In this document: piece by piece, positions 43,864 to 53,593 of the stretch
How positions within the stretch are numbered: the first letter of the stretch is position 1
Layout of the letters: every line of letters starts with the position of its first letter
Source of the DNA: Luteimonas arsenica
GTDB taxonomy: Bacteria; Pseudomonadota; Gammaproteobacteria; Xanthomonadales; Xanthomonadaceae
NCBI RefSeq assembly: GCF_004352825.1
Contig: NZ_SJRW01000002.1
Coordinates: 620,001-684,000 of the forward strand
Reading direction: 5' to 3'
Length of the DNA: 64,000 nt
Position numbers and translations under genes: made by a program
Notes under the pieces: model-generated
What the model saw: the letters and a program-made list of their open reading frames with translations, nothing else
Told to the model about the DNA's origin: nothing
The model's database searches: none

Positions 43864-45345
43864 ATGGCGAAGCCGGCTGCAAGGATGACGATCGCCCTGG
43901 CGGCGTGCCTGGCCGCCGCGCTGCCGGCCGGGCTGGCAGCGCGTCCCGGTGCGCCGGCGAAGGGCACGATGGTCCTGGCCGGCGAGATCCACGCCGAAGG
44001 CGCGCCGGCGGGAACGCTGGCGCTGTACCTCGATGGCGAACTGCACGGCCAGGTGCCGGCCGGTGCCGGGACGTTTGAAATCACCCTGCCGCGCGACGGC
44101 AACGCAGGCATGGTCAGCCTGGAGTTCGCGGCGCCGGGCCTGCGCCTGCGTTCGCTGCTTGGCGGGCAGGCACGGCTTTCGAAGCGGGCCGGCGGCGATG
44201 GTCGCCTGGCGGCCGCGGAAGAGGACGGCCTGCGGCTGTCGGCCCTGGGGTCGGCGATGGCGGTGCTGGCCACGCGCACTGGGGCCAGGGCGCCGGCGAC
44301 GGACGTGGCGCTGGCGCGCGCGGTGAACGCGATCGAAGGCTGGCAGCTGCTGTCCGCCACGGCCGTGCTGGCGCGGCTGGCCGCGGAGCCGGCGCTGCTG
44401 CCGCCCGGCTTCGACGATGGCCTGGCGCTGCTGGAGGACGCCGAGGCCTTCGCCGATTTCGTCCAGGCCCATCCCGCCATCCTCGACGCTGCGACGGAGG
44501 TGCTGGACGCGCTGCCGGTGGCGCCGCTTCCGCCCGATGGCGGCGGTCCGGTGCTGGTGTTCACCGGCGCCCGTCGTGCACCCGGCGATCCGCTCCATGG
44601 CCCTGGCCTGGTGGTGGAGCGCGAAGGTGCCGGCTACCGCGTGCATGACGACTATTTCGACGGCCCCGCCTATTCCGGCGCGGTCGACGCCGGCGGCGCG
44701 CTGCGGCTGATGCCGCATTCGCCGGTCGCCCGGGTCAACTTCCATGGGCCGGCGTGTCCCTCGCAGGGCGGCAAGCCGACCTGGGAGGTGGCGAACCTGG
44801 TGCAGCGCGATTTCCGCCGCCACTGGCGGGGCAGCGGCGTATCGCTGTGGCAGTTGGGCCAGGACTACGTGCTGAGCTACCCGCAGTGCCCCGAACTCGC
44901 GCCGCGCGAAGTGCGCATGGCAAGCCTGTGGGCGGCGCCGGACATGGCGCGCGCGCGCCTGCTGACCACGCCGCGGCGCTTCACGAGCCGGCAGTCGCTG
45001 CCGCTGTTCTGCCCGCTGCTGCTGCCGCACGGGGATCTCGCGTTCGAGCCCTGCGGCCAGGTCGACCACGTGTTCGCGCCCGACGGCAGCGGCGTGGCCG
45101 ATCCGCAGGGCAAGGCGCCGCAGCCCTTCGCCTGGTCGATCGACGCCCACGGCGCGATGCGCGTGGACTACGGCGACCGCGCCTCGCGCTTCTGGATCCT
45201 CGATCCCGGCGACCGGGTGGCGCAGCCGCTGGCCTGGGTGGCCGAGGGCGAGGTGGTCGGCTACACCGGCACCTCCAGCGGGCAGGGCACGCGGGTTGTG
45301 GGTGGACTTTCCGCAGCCGGCGATGCCCGGGTGGCCGCCGATTGA
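43864..45345 (+). CDS. Secreted protein of unknown function
   Basis: I do not recognise this 493-residue protein. It starts with a Sec signal peptide (MTIALAACLAAALPAGLAAR), so it is exported; a cysteine in the hydrophobic core (LAAC) makes a lipoprotein possible but the context is poor. The N-terminal domain (residues 35-100) looks like a beta-sandwich of carboxypeptidase-regulatory type. The C-terminal half is rich in W, P and D and has four to five cysteines (ACPSQG, YPQCPE, LFCPLL, EPCGQ), suggesting disulfides. It stands alone between yheS and the stress-protein gene. Confidence 0.7.
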   Translation: MAKPAARMTIALAACLAAALPAGLAARPGAPAKGTMVLAGEIHAEGAPAGTLALYLDGELHGQVPAGAGTFEITLPRDGNAGMVSLEFAAPGLRLRSLLGGQARLSKRAGGDGRLAAAEEDGLRLSALGSAMAVLATRTGARAPATDVALARAVNAIEGWQLLSATAVLARLAAEPALLPPGFDDGLALLEDAEAFADFVQAHPAILDAATEVLDALPVAPLPPDGGGPVLVFTGARRAPGDPLHGPGLVVEREGAGYRVHDDYFDGPAYSGAVDAGGALRLMPHSPVARVNFHGPACPSQGGKPTWEVANLVQRDFRRHWRGSGVSLWQLGQDYVLSYPQCPELAPREVRMASLWAAPDMARARLLTTPRRFTSRQSLPLFCPLLLPHGDLAFEPCGQVDHVFAPDGSGVADPQGKAPQPFAWSIDAHGAMRVDYGDRASRFWILDPGDRVAQPLAWVAEGEVVGYTGTSSGQGTRVVGGLSAAGDARVAAD

Positions 45346-45409
45346 CCTCGGTCAACGCGCCTGCGCCCGGGCGGGGTCAGTGTGATGGGCGAATAACGGG
45401 AGGAATGCC

Positions 45410-45862
45410 ATGTACAAGCAGATCCTGGTGCCCACCGACGGTTCCGAACTTTCGCTTTCGGCGATCGACCAGGCCGTCGCCTTCGCCCGCGAAACCGGCG
45501 CGGCGCTGACCTTCTTCACCGTGACCGCGCCGATCGCGGTCTACGGCGTGACCGGCGAGTACCTGGCCGGCGGCTTCGACGACTACACCCGGGCCGCGCG
45601 CGAGGAAGGCGCCCGCCGGCTGGCCGAGGCCGAAGCACGCGCAAAGGCCGCGGGCGTGCCTTGCCAGTCGCGCATGGTCGAGAGCGACTACGCCTGGGAG
45701 GCGATCATCGATGCCGCCAACGATGCCGGCGCCGACCTGATCGCCATGGCCTCGCACGGGCGCCGCGGGCTCAGCGGCCTGGTGCTGGGCAGCGAGACGC
45801 TCAAGGTGCTGACGCATTCGACCATTCCGGTGCTGGTGTACCGGCAGCCCAAAGGCGGTTAG
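45410..45862 (+). CDS. Universal stress protein (UspA family)
   Basis: The 150-residue protein starts MYKQILVPTDGSELS, the UspA opening, and has the ATP-binding loop GRRGLSGLVLGS (G-2x-G-9x-G-S type), so it is probably an ATP-binding Usp. It follows a ribosome site GGGAGG (45398-45403). A lipoprotein gene starts nine bases after the stop. Confidence 0.93.
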   Translation: MYKQILVPTDGSELSLSAIDQAVAFARETGAALTFFTVTAPIAVYGVTGEYLAGGFDDYTRAAREEGARRLAEAEARAKAAGVPCQSRMVESDYAWEAIIDAANDAGADLIAMASHGRRGLSGLVLGSETLKVLTHSTIPVLVYRQPKGG

Positions 45863-45871
45863 GGTGGCCGG

Positions 45872-46570
45872 ATGAACATCTTCCGACTTTCCGCGCTTTC
45901 CGCCGCGCTGCTGGCCCTGGCCGCCTGCGCTCCTTCCAGCGATCCGGCCGCGACGGCTGGCGATGCGTCCACGGCTGCCGCGCCCGCGGAGGCCATCGAT
46001 GCGCCAGTGCCGGACGCCGCGCCCGCCGACGCGTTCCTGGCCGCGCTGGCGACCCACTGCGGCCAGGCTTTCGCCGGCCGCATCGTCGCCAACGAGCCCG
46101 CCTCGCCCACGCCCGACGCCTTCGAGGGCAAGGCGCTGGTGATGCACGTGCGCGGCTGCGACGATCCGGCGAACCAGCTGCTGGTGCCCTTCCACGTCGG
46201 CGACGACCATTCCCGCACCTGGGTGCTGACCCGCACCGACACCGGACTGCGCCTGAAGCACGACCACCGCCACGAGGACGGCAGCCCGGACGAGCAGACC
46301 ATGTACGGCGGCGACACCGCGACCGCGGGCACGGCCGTGCGCCAGGAGTTCCCGGTGGACCAGGAGTCGATCGAGCTGTTCGGCCGCACCGGCGCCAATG
46401 TCTCCACCACCAACACCTGGGCGATGGAGATCGAGCCGGGTCAGCGTTTCCTGTACGAGCTGTCGCGCCCGGAAGACGACGTGAACCCGCAGGGCCGGCT
46501 GTTCCAGGTCGAGTTCGACCTGACCACACCGGTCGCACTGCCCCCCGCGCCCTGGGGCAGCACCGACTGA
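45872..46570 (+). CDS. Putative lipoprotein of unknown function
   Basis: The 232-residue product has a lipoprotein signal with lipobox LAAC (C19), then an Ala/Pro/Asp-rich linker to residue 50. The globular part contains HCGQAFAGR, MHVRGCDDP, KHDHRHEDGSPDEQTMYGGD and ends PQGRLFQVEFDL. This pattern resembles small secreted proteins seen in xanthomonads, but no function can be named. It follows the Usp gene closely and may be co-transcribed. Confidence 0.75.
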   Translation: MNIFRLSALSAALLALAACAPSSDPAATAGDASTAAAPAEAIDAPVPDAAPADAFLAALATHCGQAFAGRIVANEPASPTPDAFEGKALVMHVRGCDDPANQLLVPFHVGDDHSRTWVLTRTDTGLRLKHDHRHEDGSPDEQTMYGGDTATAGTAVRQEFPVDQESIELFGRTGANVSTTNTWAMEIEPGQRFLYELSRPEDDVNPQGRLFQVEFDLTTPVALPPAPWGSTD

Positions 46571-46581
46571 CGCCGAGCGCA

Positions 46582-46650
46582 GCTTCCCCGCAAGCTTCGC
46601 CCCCCATCTGCCCTTCGGCCCTCTTCTCCCACCTTGCGGGGGAAGAGGGG
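46582..46650. repeat. REP-like palindromic element, copy d (inverted)
   Basis: On the minus strand this element reads CCCCTCTTCCCCCGCAAGG, then GGCCGAAGGGCAGATGGGG, matching copies b and e. An extra outer GCTTCCCCGCAAGC forms a second small stem. It occupies the gap between the lipoprotein gene and the FmdB gene. Confidence 0.7.
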
Positions 46651-46718
46651 CGGTGTCTTGATTTGCGGCCGTGGAACCGCAGAATGCGCGCTGCATCCCG
46701 CTGTTCCCGGTTCCCGAC

Positions 46719-47093
46719 ATGCCCATCTACGCCTTCCGCTGCGCCGCCTGCGGCCATGACTTCGACCGCCTGCAGAAGCTTTCGGACCCGGACCCCGACA
46801 CCTGCCCGGCCTGCGGCGCCAGCGGCGGGGTCGGCCGCCAGCTGACCGCGCCGTCGTTCCGCCTGGCCGGCAGCGGCTGGTACGAGACCGACTTCAAGAA
46901 GGACGGCGACAGGAAGCGCAACCTCGCCGAGGGCGGGGAGGGTGCGGGCAAGTCCGATGCGAAGCCCGACGCCAAGCCCGCTGCCGCCACGCCCCCGGGC
47001 AGCGCCCCGGCGTCTTCCGCGGGGGCCGCTGCGCCGGCGCCAGCGACAGGTGCACCGGCCACCAAGCCGGCCGCCAAGCCTGCCGGCGAATGA
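46719..47093 (+). CDS. FmdB-type zinc-ribbon protein
   Basis: The 124-residue protein begins MPIYAFRCAACGHDFDRLQK and has the zinc ligands C8, C11, C29 and C32 of the FmdB/CxxC regulatory family. The second half is a low-complexity Ala/Pro/Lys/Ser tail. The ATG at 46719 is preferred to one at 46671, which would add 16 non-conserved residues. Its TGA overlaps the ATG of the antiporter gene, so the two are translated together. Confidence 0.9.
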   Translation: MPIYAFRCAACGHDFDRLQKLSDPDPDTCPACGASGGVGRQLTAPSFRLAGSGWYETDFKKDGDRKRNLAEGGEGAGKSDAKPDAKPAAATPPGSAPASSAGAAAPAPATGAPATKPAAKPAGE

Positions 47094-48349
47094 AGCAGGA
47101 ACTGCTGTATCTCATCCTGATCTTCGCCCTGCTGGTGGTGCCGCGGGTGCTGCAGCGCTGGAAGCTGCCCGCCCCGCTGACCTGCCTGGTACTCGGCCTG
47201 CTGGCGATGCTGGCGTGGCCCGACCGCGTGCACGACCCGGTGATCCTGCTGCTGTCGACGCTCGGCATTTCCTCGCTGTTCCTGTTCGCCGGCCTGGAGG
47301 TCGATCCCGCGCAGCTGCGCCGGGGCGCGGGGCCGCTGGCCGTCCACCTGCTGATCCGCACCGTCAGCCTGGTCGGCGTGGCCTGGCTGGGCTGGCGTTA
47401 CCTCGACCTGGGCTGGCAGGCCGCGATGCTGCTCGCGCTCGCCCTGCTGACGCCGTCCACCGGCTTCATCCTCGACACCCTGGAGCGCCTGGGCCTGGAC
47501 GAGGCCGAGCGCTTCTGGGTCACCAGCAAGGCCATCGCCGGCGAGCTGCTGGCGCTGGCGGCGCTGTTCGTGGTGCTGCAGGCCGGCGACCCGGTGATGA
47601 TGGGCGTCAATACCGGCGTGCTGCTGGCGATGATCGTGGGCCTGCCCCTGCTGTTCGTGGCCCTGGGCCGCTGGGTGGTGCCGCATGCGCCGGGCTCGGA
47701 ATTCTCGCTGCTGGTGATGGTGGGCATGGTGGCCGCCTACATCACCTATTCCATGGGCGTGTACTACCTGGTGGGCGCCTTCATCGCCGGACTGGTGGCG
47801 CGGCTGCTGCGGGTGCGGATGCCGCGCCTGGCCTCGGACGACAACATCCATGCGCTGCGGCTGTTCGCCAGCTTCTTCGTGCCCTTCTATTTCTTCCACG
47901 CCGGCACCGGCATCCCGCGCGAGGCGCTGTCCTGGGAAGCGGCGCTGCTGGGCGTGGCGCTGACCGCGGTGGTCCTGCCGCTGCGCGTCGGCGTGGTCTG
48001 GCTGCAGCGGCGGGTGCTGTTCCCCGAGGAGCAGGCGGGCACGCTCAAAGTCTCGGTGGCGCTGGCGCCGACGCTGGTGTTCACGCTGGTGCTGGCGAGC
48101 ATCCTCCACCAGCGCTTCGACCTGCCGCCGGTGATCTACGGCGCGCTGCTGCTCTACACCACGATCAACACCCTGCTGCCGTCTCTGCTGCTGAAGGCGC
48201 CGTTCGACGTCGATCCTGTGGAGGACGCACTGCCGTTGGCCCCGCTGGCCCCGCAGCCGCTGGCCGGCGAGGGCCTGGTGGTGGAGGTGGAGGGAGCCTC
48301 CGGCCCCGGGGACGGTCCGCCGTCGCCGCGCCCGGGTGGCGCCGGTTAA
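47090..48349 (+). CDS. CPA2-family cation/proton antiporter without RCK domain
   Basis: The 419-residue protein has eleven or twelve membrane helices of the Na+/H+ exchanger (CPA2) fold, with LTCLVLGLLAMLAWP near the start and the FLFAGLEVDP segment. Unlike the product at 36560 it has no cytoplasmic nucleotide-binding domain, only a short acidic/proline tail. It is coupled to the FmdB gene by an ATGA overlap. Ion specificity is unknown. Confidence 0.88.
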   Translation: MKQELLYLILIFALLVVPRVLQRWKLPAPLTCLVLGLLAMLAWPDRVHDPVILLLSTLGISSLFLFAGLEVDPAQLRRGAGPLAVHLLIRTVSLVGVAWLGWRYLDLGWQAAMLLALALLTPSTGFILDTLERLGLDEAERFWVTSKAIAGELLALAALFVVLQAGDPVMMGVNTGVLLAMIVGLPLLFVALGRWVVPHAPGSEFSLLVMVGMVAAYITYSMGVYYLVGAFIAGLVARLLRVRMPRLASDDNIHALRLFASFFVPFYFFHAGTGIPREALSWEAALLGVALTAVVLPLRVGVVWLQRRVLFPEEQAGTLKVSVALAPTLVFTLVLASILHQRFDLPPVIYGALLLYTTINTLLPSLLLKAPFDVDPVEDALPLAPLAPQPLAGEGLVVEVEGASGPGDGPPSPRPGGAG

Positions 48350-48359
48350 ACTAACCGGC
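48341..48359. promoter_or_regulatory. Palindrome and -10-like box before aspS
   Basis: GCCGGTTA and TAACCGGC pair perfectly around AAC. The left arm includes the stop codon of the antiporter gene, and TAAACT at 48347-48352 inside it resembles a -10 box. It could be a weak terminator or a binding site near the aspS promoter. Confidence 0.4.
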
Positions 48360-48399
48360 TCCGCCGGCAGGCGGCCTGTCTACCGCGTCCGGAGTCCCC

Positions 48400-50169
48400 A
48401 TGCGTACCCATTTCTGCGGCCTGATCGACGAGTCGATGGTCGGCCAGACTGTCACCCTCTGCGGCTGGGCCGACGTCGCCCGCGACCTCGGCGGCCTGTG
48501 CTTCATCGACCTGCGCGACCACGAGGGCATCGTCCAGGTGGTGGCCGAGCCGTCGGACGCCGAGGGCAACGCCGCTGTGGTCGCCACCGCGGCGAAGGTG
48601 GGCTACGAGGACTGCCTGCGCGTGACCGGCACCGTGCGTCGGCGCGAGTCGGTGAACCCGAAGATCCGCACCGGCCAGGTGGAAGTGGTCGCGACCGCGA
48701 TCGAGGTGCTGAACAAGGCCGAGCCGCTGCCCTTCCACCACCACGAGAACCCGGGCGAGGACGTGCGGCTGAAGTACCGCTACCTCGACCTGCGCAGCCC
48801 GGAGATGCAGCGCCGGATGCGCACGCGCACGAAGCTGGTCGCGGCGCTGCGCCGCTGGCTGGACGCGCGCGACTTCCAGGACATCGAGACCCCGATCCTG
48901 ACCAAGGCCACGCCCGAGGGCGCACGCGACTTCCTGGTGCCGGCGCGCATGCATCCGGGCGAGTTCTACGCGCTGCCGCAGAGCCCGCAGCTGTTCAAGC
49001 AGATCCTGATGATGGCCGGCTTCGACCGCTACTACCAGATCGCGCGCTGCTTCCGCGACGAGGCCCTGCGCGCCGACCGCCAGCTGGAATTCACCCAGCT
49101 CGACATGGAGTTCGCCTGGGTGGACGAGGCGATCGTGCAGGACACCGTCGAGCAGATGATCGGCGACGTGTTCCGCGAAGTGATGGGCGTCGAGCTCGGT
49201 GCCTTCCCGCGCATGACCTGGGCCGAGGCCATGCGCCGCTACGGCTCCGACAAGCCTGACCTGCGCATCGCGCTGGAGCTGGTGGACGTCGACGCGCAGG
49301 TGCGCGACTCGCAGTTCAAGGTGTTCACCGACGCCGCGGGCGTGGACGGCATGCGCGTGTGCGCGCTGCGCATCCCCGGCGGCGCGGCGCTGTCGCGCAA
49401 GCAGATCGACGAGTACGCCGCGCACGCCGCCAAGTACGGCGCCAAGGGCCTGGCCTACGCGAAGCTCGGCGAGGACGGCGCGGTGAACTCGCCGGTGGCG
49501 AAGTTCTTCGACGAGGCCGCGTTCGCCGCGCTGCTCCAGCACGTCGGTGCCGGCAAGGGCGACATCGTCTTCTTCGGCGCGGGCGCGTACAACACCGTCA
49601 GCGACTTCATGGGCGCGGTGCGCCTGAAGGCCGGCCGTGACTTCGGCCTGGTCGAGGACGGCTGGAAGCCGCTCTGGGTCACCGACTTCCCGATGTTCGA
49701 ATTCGACGACGAAGCGCAGCGCTACGTCGCGCTCCACCATCCCTTCACCGCCCCGGCGGTGGACGACATCGACGACCTGCGCGCCAACGCCCGCACCGCC
49801 ACCAGCCGCGGTTACGACATGGTGCTCAACGGCAACGAGATCGGCGGCGGTTCGATCCGCATCCACCGCCCGCAGATGCAGGCCGCGGTGTTCGAGCTGC
49901 TCGGCATCGGCGCGGACGAACAGCAGGCCAAGTTCGGCTTCCTGCTCGACGCGCTGAAGTATGGCGCGCCACCGCACGGCGGCATCGCCTTCGGCATCGA
50001 CCGCATCGCCGCGCTGATGGCCGGCACCGAGTCGATCCGCGACGTCATCGCCTTCCCGAAGACCACCACCGCGCAGTGCCTGATGACCGGCGCGCCGTCC
50101 CCGATCGACGACGCGCAGCTGGCCGAGGTGCACGTGGCGGTGCGCCCGAAGGCCCCGGAAGGCCTGTAG
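48400..50169 (+). CDS. aspS: Aspartyl-tRNA synthetase
   Basis: AspRS charges tRNA-Asp. The 589-residue protein has the bacterial layout: an N-terminal OB-fold anticodon domain, class II catalytic core with motif 2 ([18 protein letters not shown]), the inserted GAD domain, and motif 3 ([14 protein letters not shown]). It starts [13 protein letters not shown]. Whether it also charges tRNA-Asn cannot be judged from this window. Confidence 0.97.
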   Translation: MRTHFCGLIDESMVGQTVTLCGWADVARDLGGLCFIDLRDHEGIVQVVAEPSDAEGNAAVVATAAKVGYEDCLRVTGTVRRRESVNPKIRTGQVEVVATAIEVLNKAEPLPFHHHENPGEDVRLKYRYLDLRSPEMQRRMRTRTKLVAALRRWLDARDFQDIETPILTKATPEGARDFLVPARMHPGEFYALPQSPQLFKQILMMAGFDRYYQIARCFRDEALRADRQLEFTQLDMEFAWVDEAIVQDTVEQMIGDVFREVMGVELGAFPRMTWAEAMRRYGSDKPDLRIALELVDVDAQVRDSQFKVFTDAAGVDGMRVCALRIPGGAALSRKQIDEYAAHAAKYGAKGLAYAKLGEDGAVNSPVAKFFDEAAFAALLQHVGAGKGDIVFFGAGAYNTVSDFMGAVRLKAGRDFGLVEDGWKPLWVTDFPMFEFDDEAQRYVALHHPFTAPAVDDIDDLRANARTATSRGYDMVLNGNEIGGGSIRIHRPQMQAAVFELLGIGADEQQAKFGFLLDALKYGAPPHGGIAFGIDRIAALMAGTESIRDVIAFPKTTTAQCLMTGAPSPIDDAQLAEVHVAVRPKAPEGL

Positions 50170-50248
50170 CCGCGGCTGCCGCCGCGATCACCGGATCGCC
50201 GCGGCCCTGCACGGCATCCGGCCTGTCCGATCGGAGATGATGCGCGTC

Positions 50249-50809
50249 ATGTCGCCCACCATCCGCCGCGCCACGCCCGAAGACGCCGGGACCCTGTCCC
50301 GGCTCTGCGCACGCACGTTCACCGAAACCTTCGGCCATCTCTACGATTCGGAAGACCTCCAGGCCTTCCTCGACGACGCCTACGCGGTCGAGAAGCAGCG
50401 CGTGATCCTCTCGCACCCCGGCTACGCGGTCTGGCTGCTGGAGGACGCGGGCGAAGCCGTGGGCCATGCCGCCGCCGGCCCCTGCGGCCTGCCGCACGCG
50501 GACGTCGCGCCGGGCGACGGCGAGCTCAAGCGCCTCTACCTCGTGGCCTCGCACCAGTCCGGCGGCTGGGGCGGCCGCCTGTTCGATACCGCGATGGCCT
50601 GGCTGGAGCGCGACGGCCCGCGCACCCTGTGGATCGGCGTGTGGTCGGAGAACTTCGGCGCCCAGCGCTTCTACGCCCGCCGCGGCTTCGAGCAGGTCGG
50701 CGAATACCTCTTCCCCGTCGGCCGGGCGCGCGACCGCGAGTTCATCCTGCGCCGCAGGCCGGGCGGCAAGGGCGACGCCGCCAGCGACCCCGGCAACCAT
50801 GCCGCCTGA
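50249..50809 (+). CDS. GNAT-family N-acetyltransferase
   Basis: From the ATG at 50249 the product is 186 residues. The GNAT fold is visible: the N-terminal IRRATPEDAGTLSRL, the strand ELKRLYLV, and the acetyl-CoA loop HQSGGWGGRLFD (Q-x-x-G-x-G type), followed by NFGAQRFYARRGFEQVGEY. The substrate is unknown. Starts at 50237 and 50240 are also in reach of GGAG at 50233-50236; the later ATG keeps a workable distance. The end overlaps the hydrolase gene by 11 bases. Confidence 0.88.
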   Translation: MSPTIRRATPEDAGTLSRLCARTFTETFGHLYDSEDLQAFLDDAYAVEKQRVILSHPGYAVWLLEDAGEAVGHAAAGPCGLPHADVAPGDGELKRLYLVASHQSGGWGGRLFDTAMAWLERDGPRTLWIGVWSENFGAQRFYARRGFEQVGEYLFPVGRARDREFILRRRPGGKGDAASDPGNHAA

Positions 50810-51458
50810 GGCCCCCGTCGCGGACGAACGCCGGACCGTGCCCGCCGCCCGCCACGTCCTCCTCCTCCACGGCCTGTGGATGCCGCCGCTGGCCATGCAC
50901 CGCTTCGCGGTCCAACTGCGCGAAGCCGGCCATGCCACCGATGTCATCGGCTACCGCAGCATCGTCGGCAGCACCGAAGCCGGCGTTGCCCGCATCCGCG
51001 AGCGCCTGCGCGGCGGCCCCCCGACCCACGTCATCGGCCACAGCCTCGGCGGCCTGATGGCGCTCGAAGCCCTGCGCGCCGAGCCCACGCTTCCGGTGGC
51101 GCGCATGGTCTGCCTGGGCACCCCGCTCTGCGGCAGCGGCGTGGCGAAGGCGATGTCGCGCCGCGCCCTGACCGCCCTCTACCTCGGCCGCAGCGCGGCC
51201 CTGCTGCGCGCCGGCTGCATCGCGCTCCCCGAATACCTCGAAATCGGCATGATCGCTGGCAGCCGCCCGCGCGGCCTGGGCGCCCTGGTCGCCCGCTTCG
51301 ACGGCGTCCACGACGGCACCGTCGCCCTCGATGAAACCCGTGTCCCCGGCCTCGCCGACCACATCCTCATCGACGCCTCGCACAGCGGCCTCCTGTTCTC
51401 CCCCGAAGCCGCCCGCCAGGCCATCGCCTTCCTCCGCCACGGCCACTTCGACCGCTGA
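50799..51458 (+). CDS. Alpha/beta-hydrolase (lipase-like)
   Basis: The 219-residue protein has the oxyanion segment LLLHGLW and the nucleophile elbow GHSLGG with S82. A later HDGTV and DASHSGLLFS give the likely Asp and His of the triad. No signal peptide is present. It resembles small cytoplasmic esterases of the PGAP1/LipB type. It overlaps the preceding GNAT gene and is probably co-translated. Substrate unknown. Confidence 0.87.
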   Translation: MPPEAPVADERRTVPAARHVLLLHGLWMPPLAMHRFAVQLREAGHATDVIGYRSIVGSTEAGVARIRERLRGGPPTHVIGHSLGGLMALEALRAEPTLPVARMVCLGTPLCGSGVAKAMSRRALTALYLGRSAALLRAGCIALPEYLEIGMIAGSRPRGLGALVARFDGVHDGTVALDETRVPGLADHILIDASHSGLLFSPEAARQAIAFLRHGHFDR

Positions 51459-51532
51459 CTCCTCATGGTGGGGCATGGGCATGGTATGTCGTGGCCCCGC
51501 TTTTTCCAGCGGCCCGCGGGAAGGCGCTGCAA

Positions 51533-51609
51533 GGCGGGGTGGTGGGTACGCAGTGGGCATAAAGGCCCGCTGCAAGCGGGACAGCCCACGGAGTACCCAC
51601 CACCCCGCC
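51533..51609. repeat. Long inverted repeat between hydrolase and yebC
   Basis: The 17-base arms at 51533-51549 and 51593-51609 (GGCGGGGTGGTGGGTAC and its complement) match perfectly. After a three-base mismatch a six-base pair (GTGGGC/GCCCAC) continues the stem, and CCCGC-TGCAA-GCGGG caps it, giving a 77-base hairpin or cruciform. It is unrelated to the five REP-like elements. No T run follows, so it is not an ordinary terminator. Confidence 0.75.
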
Positions 51610-51704
51610 GTACCGCGCGTCGATGTCCCGCCAGCCCCTCCGGCCGCCCCATCGTCGGCAGGGTTAAAATCCCCTGTCGCCACCAGCACTGACAGGAACC
51701 ACGC

Positions 51705-52436
51705 ATGGGCAGAGGCCCCTCCATCGAGGCCCGCAAGAACGCCGAAGACGCGCGTCGCGGGAAGATCTTCACCAAGCTGATCCGCGAGATCTCGGTCGCC
51801 GCGCGCACCGGCGGTGGAGACCCCGGGGGCAACCCGCGCCTGCGCAGCGGCATCGACAAGGCCCTCCAGGCCAACATGACCAAGGACGTCATCGAACGCG
51901 CCATCAAGAAGGCCACCGGCGAACTCGAAGGCGTCGACTACGAAGAGATCCGCTACGAAGGCTACGCCCCCGGCGGCGTCGCCGTGATCGTCGACTGCCT
52001 CACCGACAACAAGGTGCGCACCGTGGCCGACGTCCGCCACGCCTTCGGCAAGTTCGGCGGCAACCTCGGCACCGACGGCTCGGTCGCCTTCATGTTCAGG
52101 AAGCAGGGCATCCTGCGCTACGACGCCGGCGCCGACGAGGACGCTGTCACCAACGCCGCCATCGAAGCCGGCGCCGAGGACATCGTGGTCTATCCCGAGG
52201 ACGGCGCCATCGACGTCCTGACCGCCCCCGAGGACTTCGCCGCCGTGCGCGACGCCATGGCCGCCGCCGGCCTGCCCGCCGCCCACGCCGAAGTGACCCT
52301 GCGCGCCGACAACGACATCGCCGTGGAAGGCGAGACCGCCCAGCAGGTGGTCAAGCTGCTGCGCTGGCTGGAAGACCTCGACGACGTCCAGGACGTCTAC
52401 TCCAACGCCGGACTCGGCGACGACGCATACGCGTAA
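51705..52436 (+). CDS. yebC: YebC/TACO1-family protein
   Basis: The 243-residue product starts [20 protein letters not shown] and has the three-domain YebC pattern ([47 protein letters not shown]-like region). YebC proteins were named as DNA-binding regulators; recent work on relatives shows they help ribosomes translate proline stretches. TAAAAT at 51666-51671 may be its -10. yebC-ruvC-ruvA is a conserved order. Confidence 0.96.
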   Translation: MGRGPSIEARKNAEDARRGKIFTKLIREISVAARTGGGDPGGNPRLRSGIDKALQANMTKDVIERAIKKATGELEGVDYEEIRYEGYAPGGVAVIVDCLTDNKVRTVADVRHAFGKFGGNLGTDGSVAFMFRKQGILRYDAGADEDAVTNAAIEAGAEDIVVYPEDGAIDVLTAPEDFAAVRDAMAAAGLPAAHAEVTLRADNDIAVEGETAQQVVKLLRWLEDLDDVQDVYSNAGLGDDAYA

Positions 52437-52446
52437 GCTTGGCGAT

Positions 52447-52983
52447 GTGACCAGGATCCTCGGCATCGACCCGGGCTCGCAGCGCACCGGCGTCGGCATC
52501 ATCGACGTCGACGCCGCGGGCCGCGCCACCCACGTCTTCCACGCGCCGCTCGACCTGCTGGTCGGGGCCGCCGCCGCGCCGGGCGACCTGCCGCTGCGCC
52601 TGCGCCGCCTGGTCGACGGCCTGCGCGCGATCGTCGAGGAGCACCGCCCCGACGAGGTCGCGATCGAACAGGTCTTCGTGTCGAAGAACGCCAGCTCCGC
52701 GCTGAAGCTGGGCCAGGCCCGCGGTGCCGCGATCTGCGCGGTGGTCATGCACGACCTGCCCGTGCACGAGTACGGCGCGCGCCAGGTCAAGCTGGCCCTG
52801 GTCGGCAAGGGTGCCGCGGACAAGGTCCAGGTGCAGCACATGGTCGGCGCCATGCTCGGACTCTCCGGCCGGCTGCAGGCCGACGCCGCCGACGCCCTGG
52901 CCATCGCCATCACCCACGCCCACGTCCGCGCCAGCGCGCGGCGCCTGGGCATCGACGCAAGACTGGCCTGGAGCCGCAGATGA
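52447..52983 (+). CDS. ruvC: Holliday-junction endonuclease RuvC
   Basis: RuvC cuts Holliday junctions. The 178-residue product starts with GTG and has the first catalytic aspartate D8 in [12 protein letters not shown] and the acidic [20 protein letters not shown] region. The last bases overlap the ruvA start (ATGA). Only ten bases separate it from yebC. Confidence 0.96.
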   Translation: MTRILGIDPGSQRTGVGIIDVDAAGRATHVFHAPLDLLVGAAAAPGDLPLRLRRLVDGLRAIVEEHRPDEVAIEQVFVSKNASSALKLGQARGAAICAVVMHDLPVHEYGARQVKLALVGKGAADKVQVQHMVGAMLGLSGRLQADAADALAIAITHAHVRASARRLGIDARLAWSRR

Positions 52984-53570
52984 TCGGACGCCTGAGGGGG
53001 GTGCTCGCGCACAAGTCGCCGCCGTGGCTGGTGGTGGACGTCAACGGCGTGGGCTACGAGCTGGAGGCGCCGATGAGCACCTTCTACGAGCTGCCGATGC
53101 TGGGCAGGGAAGTGTCGCTGTTCACGCACTACGCGCAGAAGGAGGACTCGGTGTCGCTGTACGGCTTCGCGTCCGAGGCCGAGCGCCGCCTGTTCCGCGA
53201 CGTGCAGCGGGTCAGCGGCATCGGCGCGAAGATCGCGCTGGCGGTGCTGTCGGGCGCCAGCGTCGAGGAGTTCGCGCGTCTGGTGCAGGCCGGCGACGTG
53301 GCCGCGCTGACCCGGATCCCGGGCATCGGCAAGAAGACCGCCGAGCGCATCGTGGTCGAGCTGCGCGACCGCGCCGAGGCGATCATGGGCGGTGCCTCGG
53401 CGATGCCCGCCGCCGGCGCCCCCGCCGACCCGCTGTCGGAGGCGACCATCGCCCTGCAGCAGCTCGGCTACAAGCCGGCCGAGGCCCAGCGCATGGCCCG
53501 CGCGGCACAGGCCGAGGGCGACGCTGCCGAAACCATCATCCGCAAGGCGCTACAGTCCGCGCTCCGCTGA
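52980..53570 (+). CDS. ruvA: Holliday-junction branch-migration protein RuvA
   Basis: RuvA binds four-way junctions and loads RuvB. The 196-residue product has the OB domain ([20 protein letters not shown]), two helix-hairpin-helix motifs ([22 protein letters not shown]) and the C-terminal RuvB-binding domain ([15 protein letters not shown]). ruvB is not adjacent: about 7.9 kb of other genes lie between them. Confidence 0.96.
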   Translation: MIGRLRGVLAHKSPPWLVVDVNGVGYELEAPMSTFYELPMLGREVSLFTHYAQKEDSVSLYGFASEAERRLFRDVQRVSGIGAKIALAVLSGASVEEFARLVQAGDVAALTRIPGIGKKTAERIVVELRDRAEAIMGGASAMPAAGAPADPLSEATIALQQLGYKPAEAQRMARAAQAEGDAAETIIRKALQSALR

Positions 53571-53593
53571 GCCGGCGTCCCCACGGAACCCCC

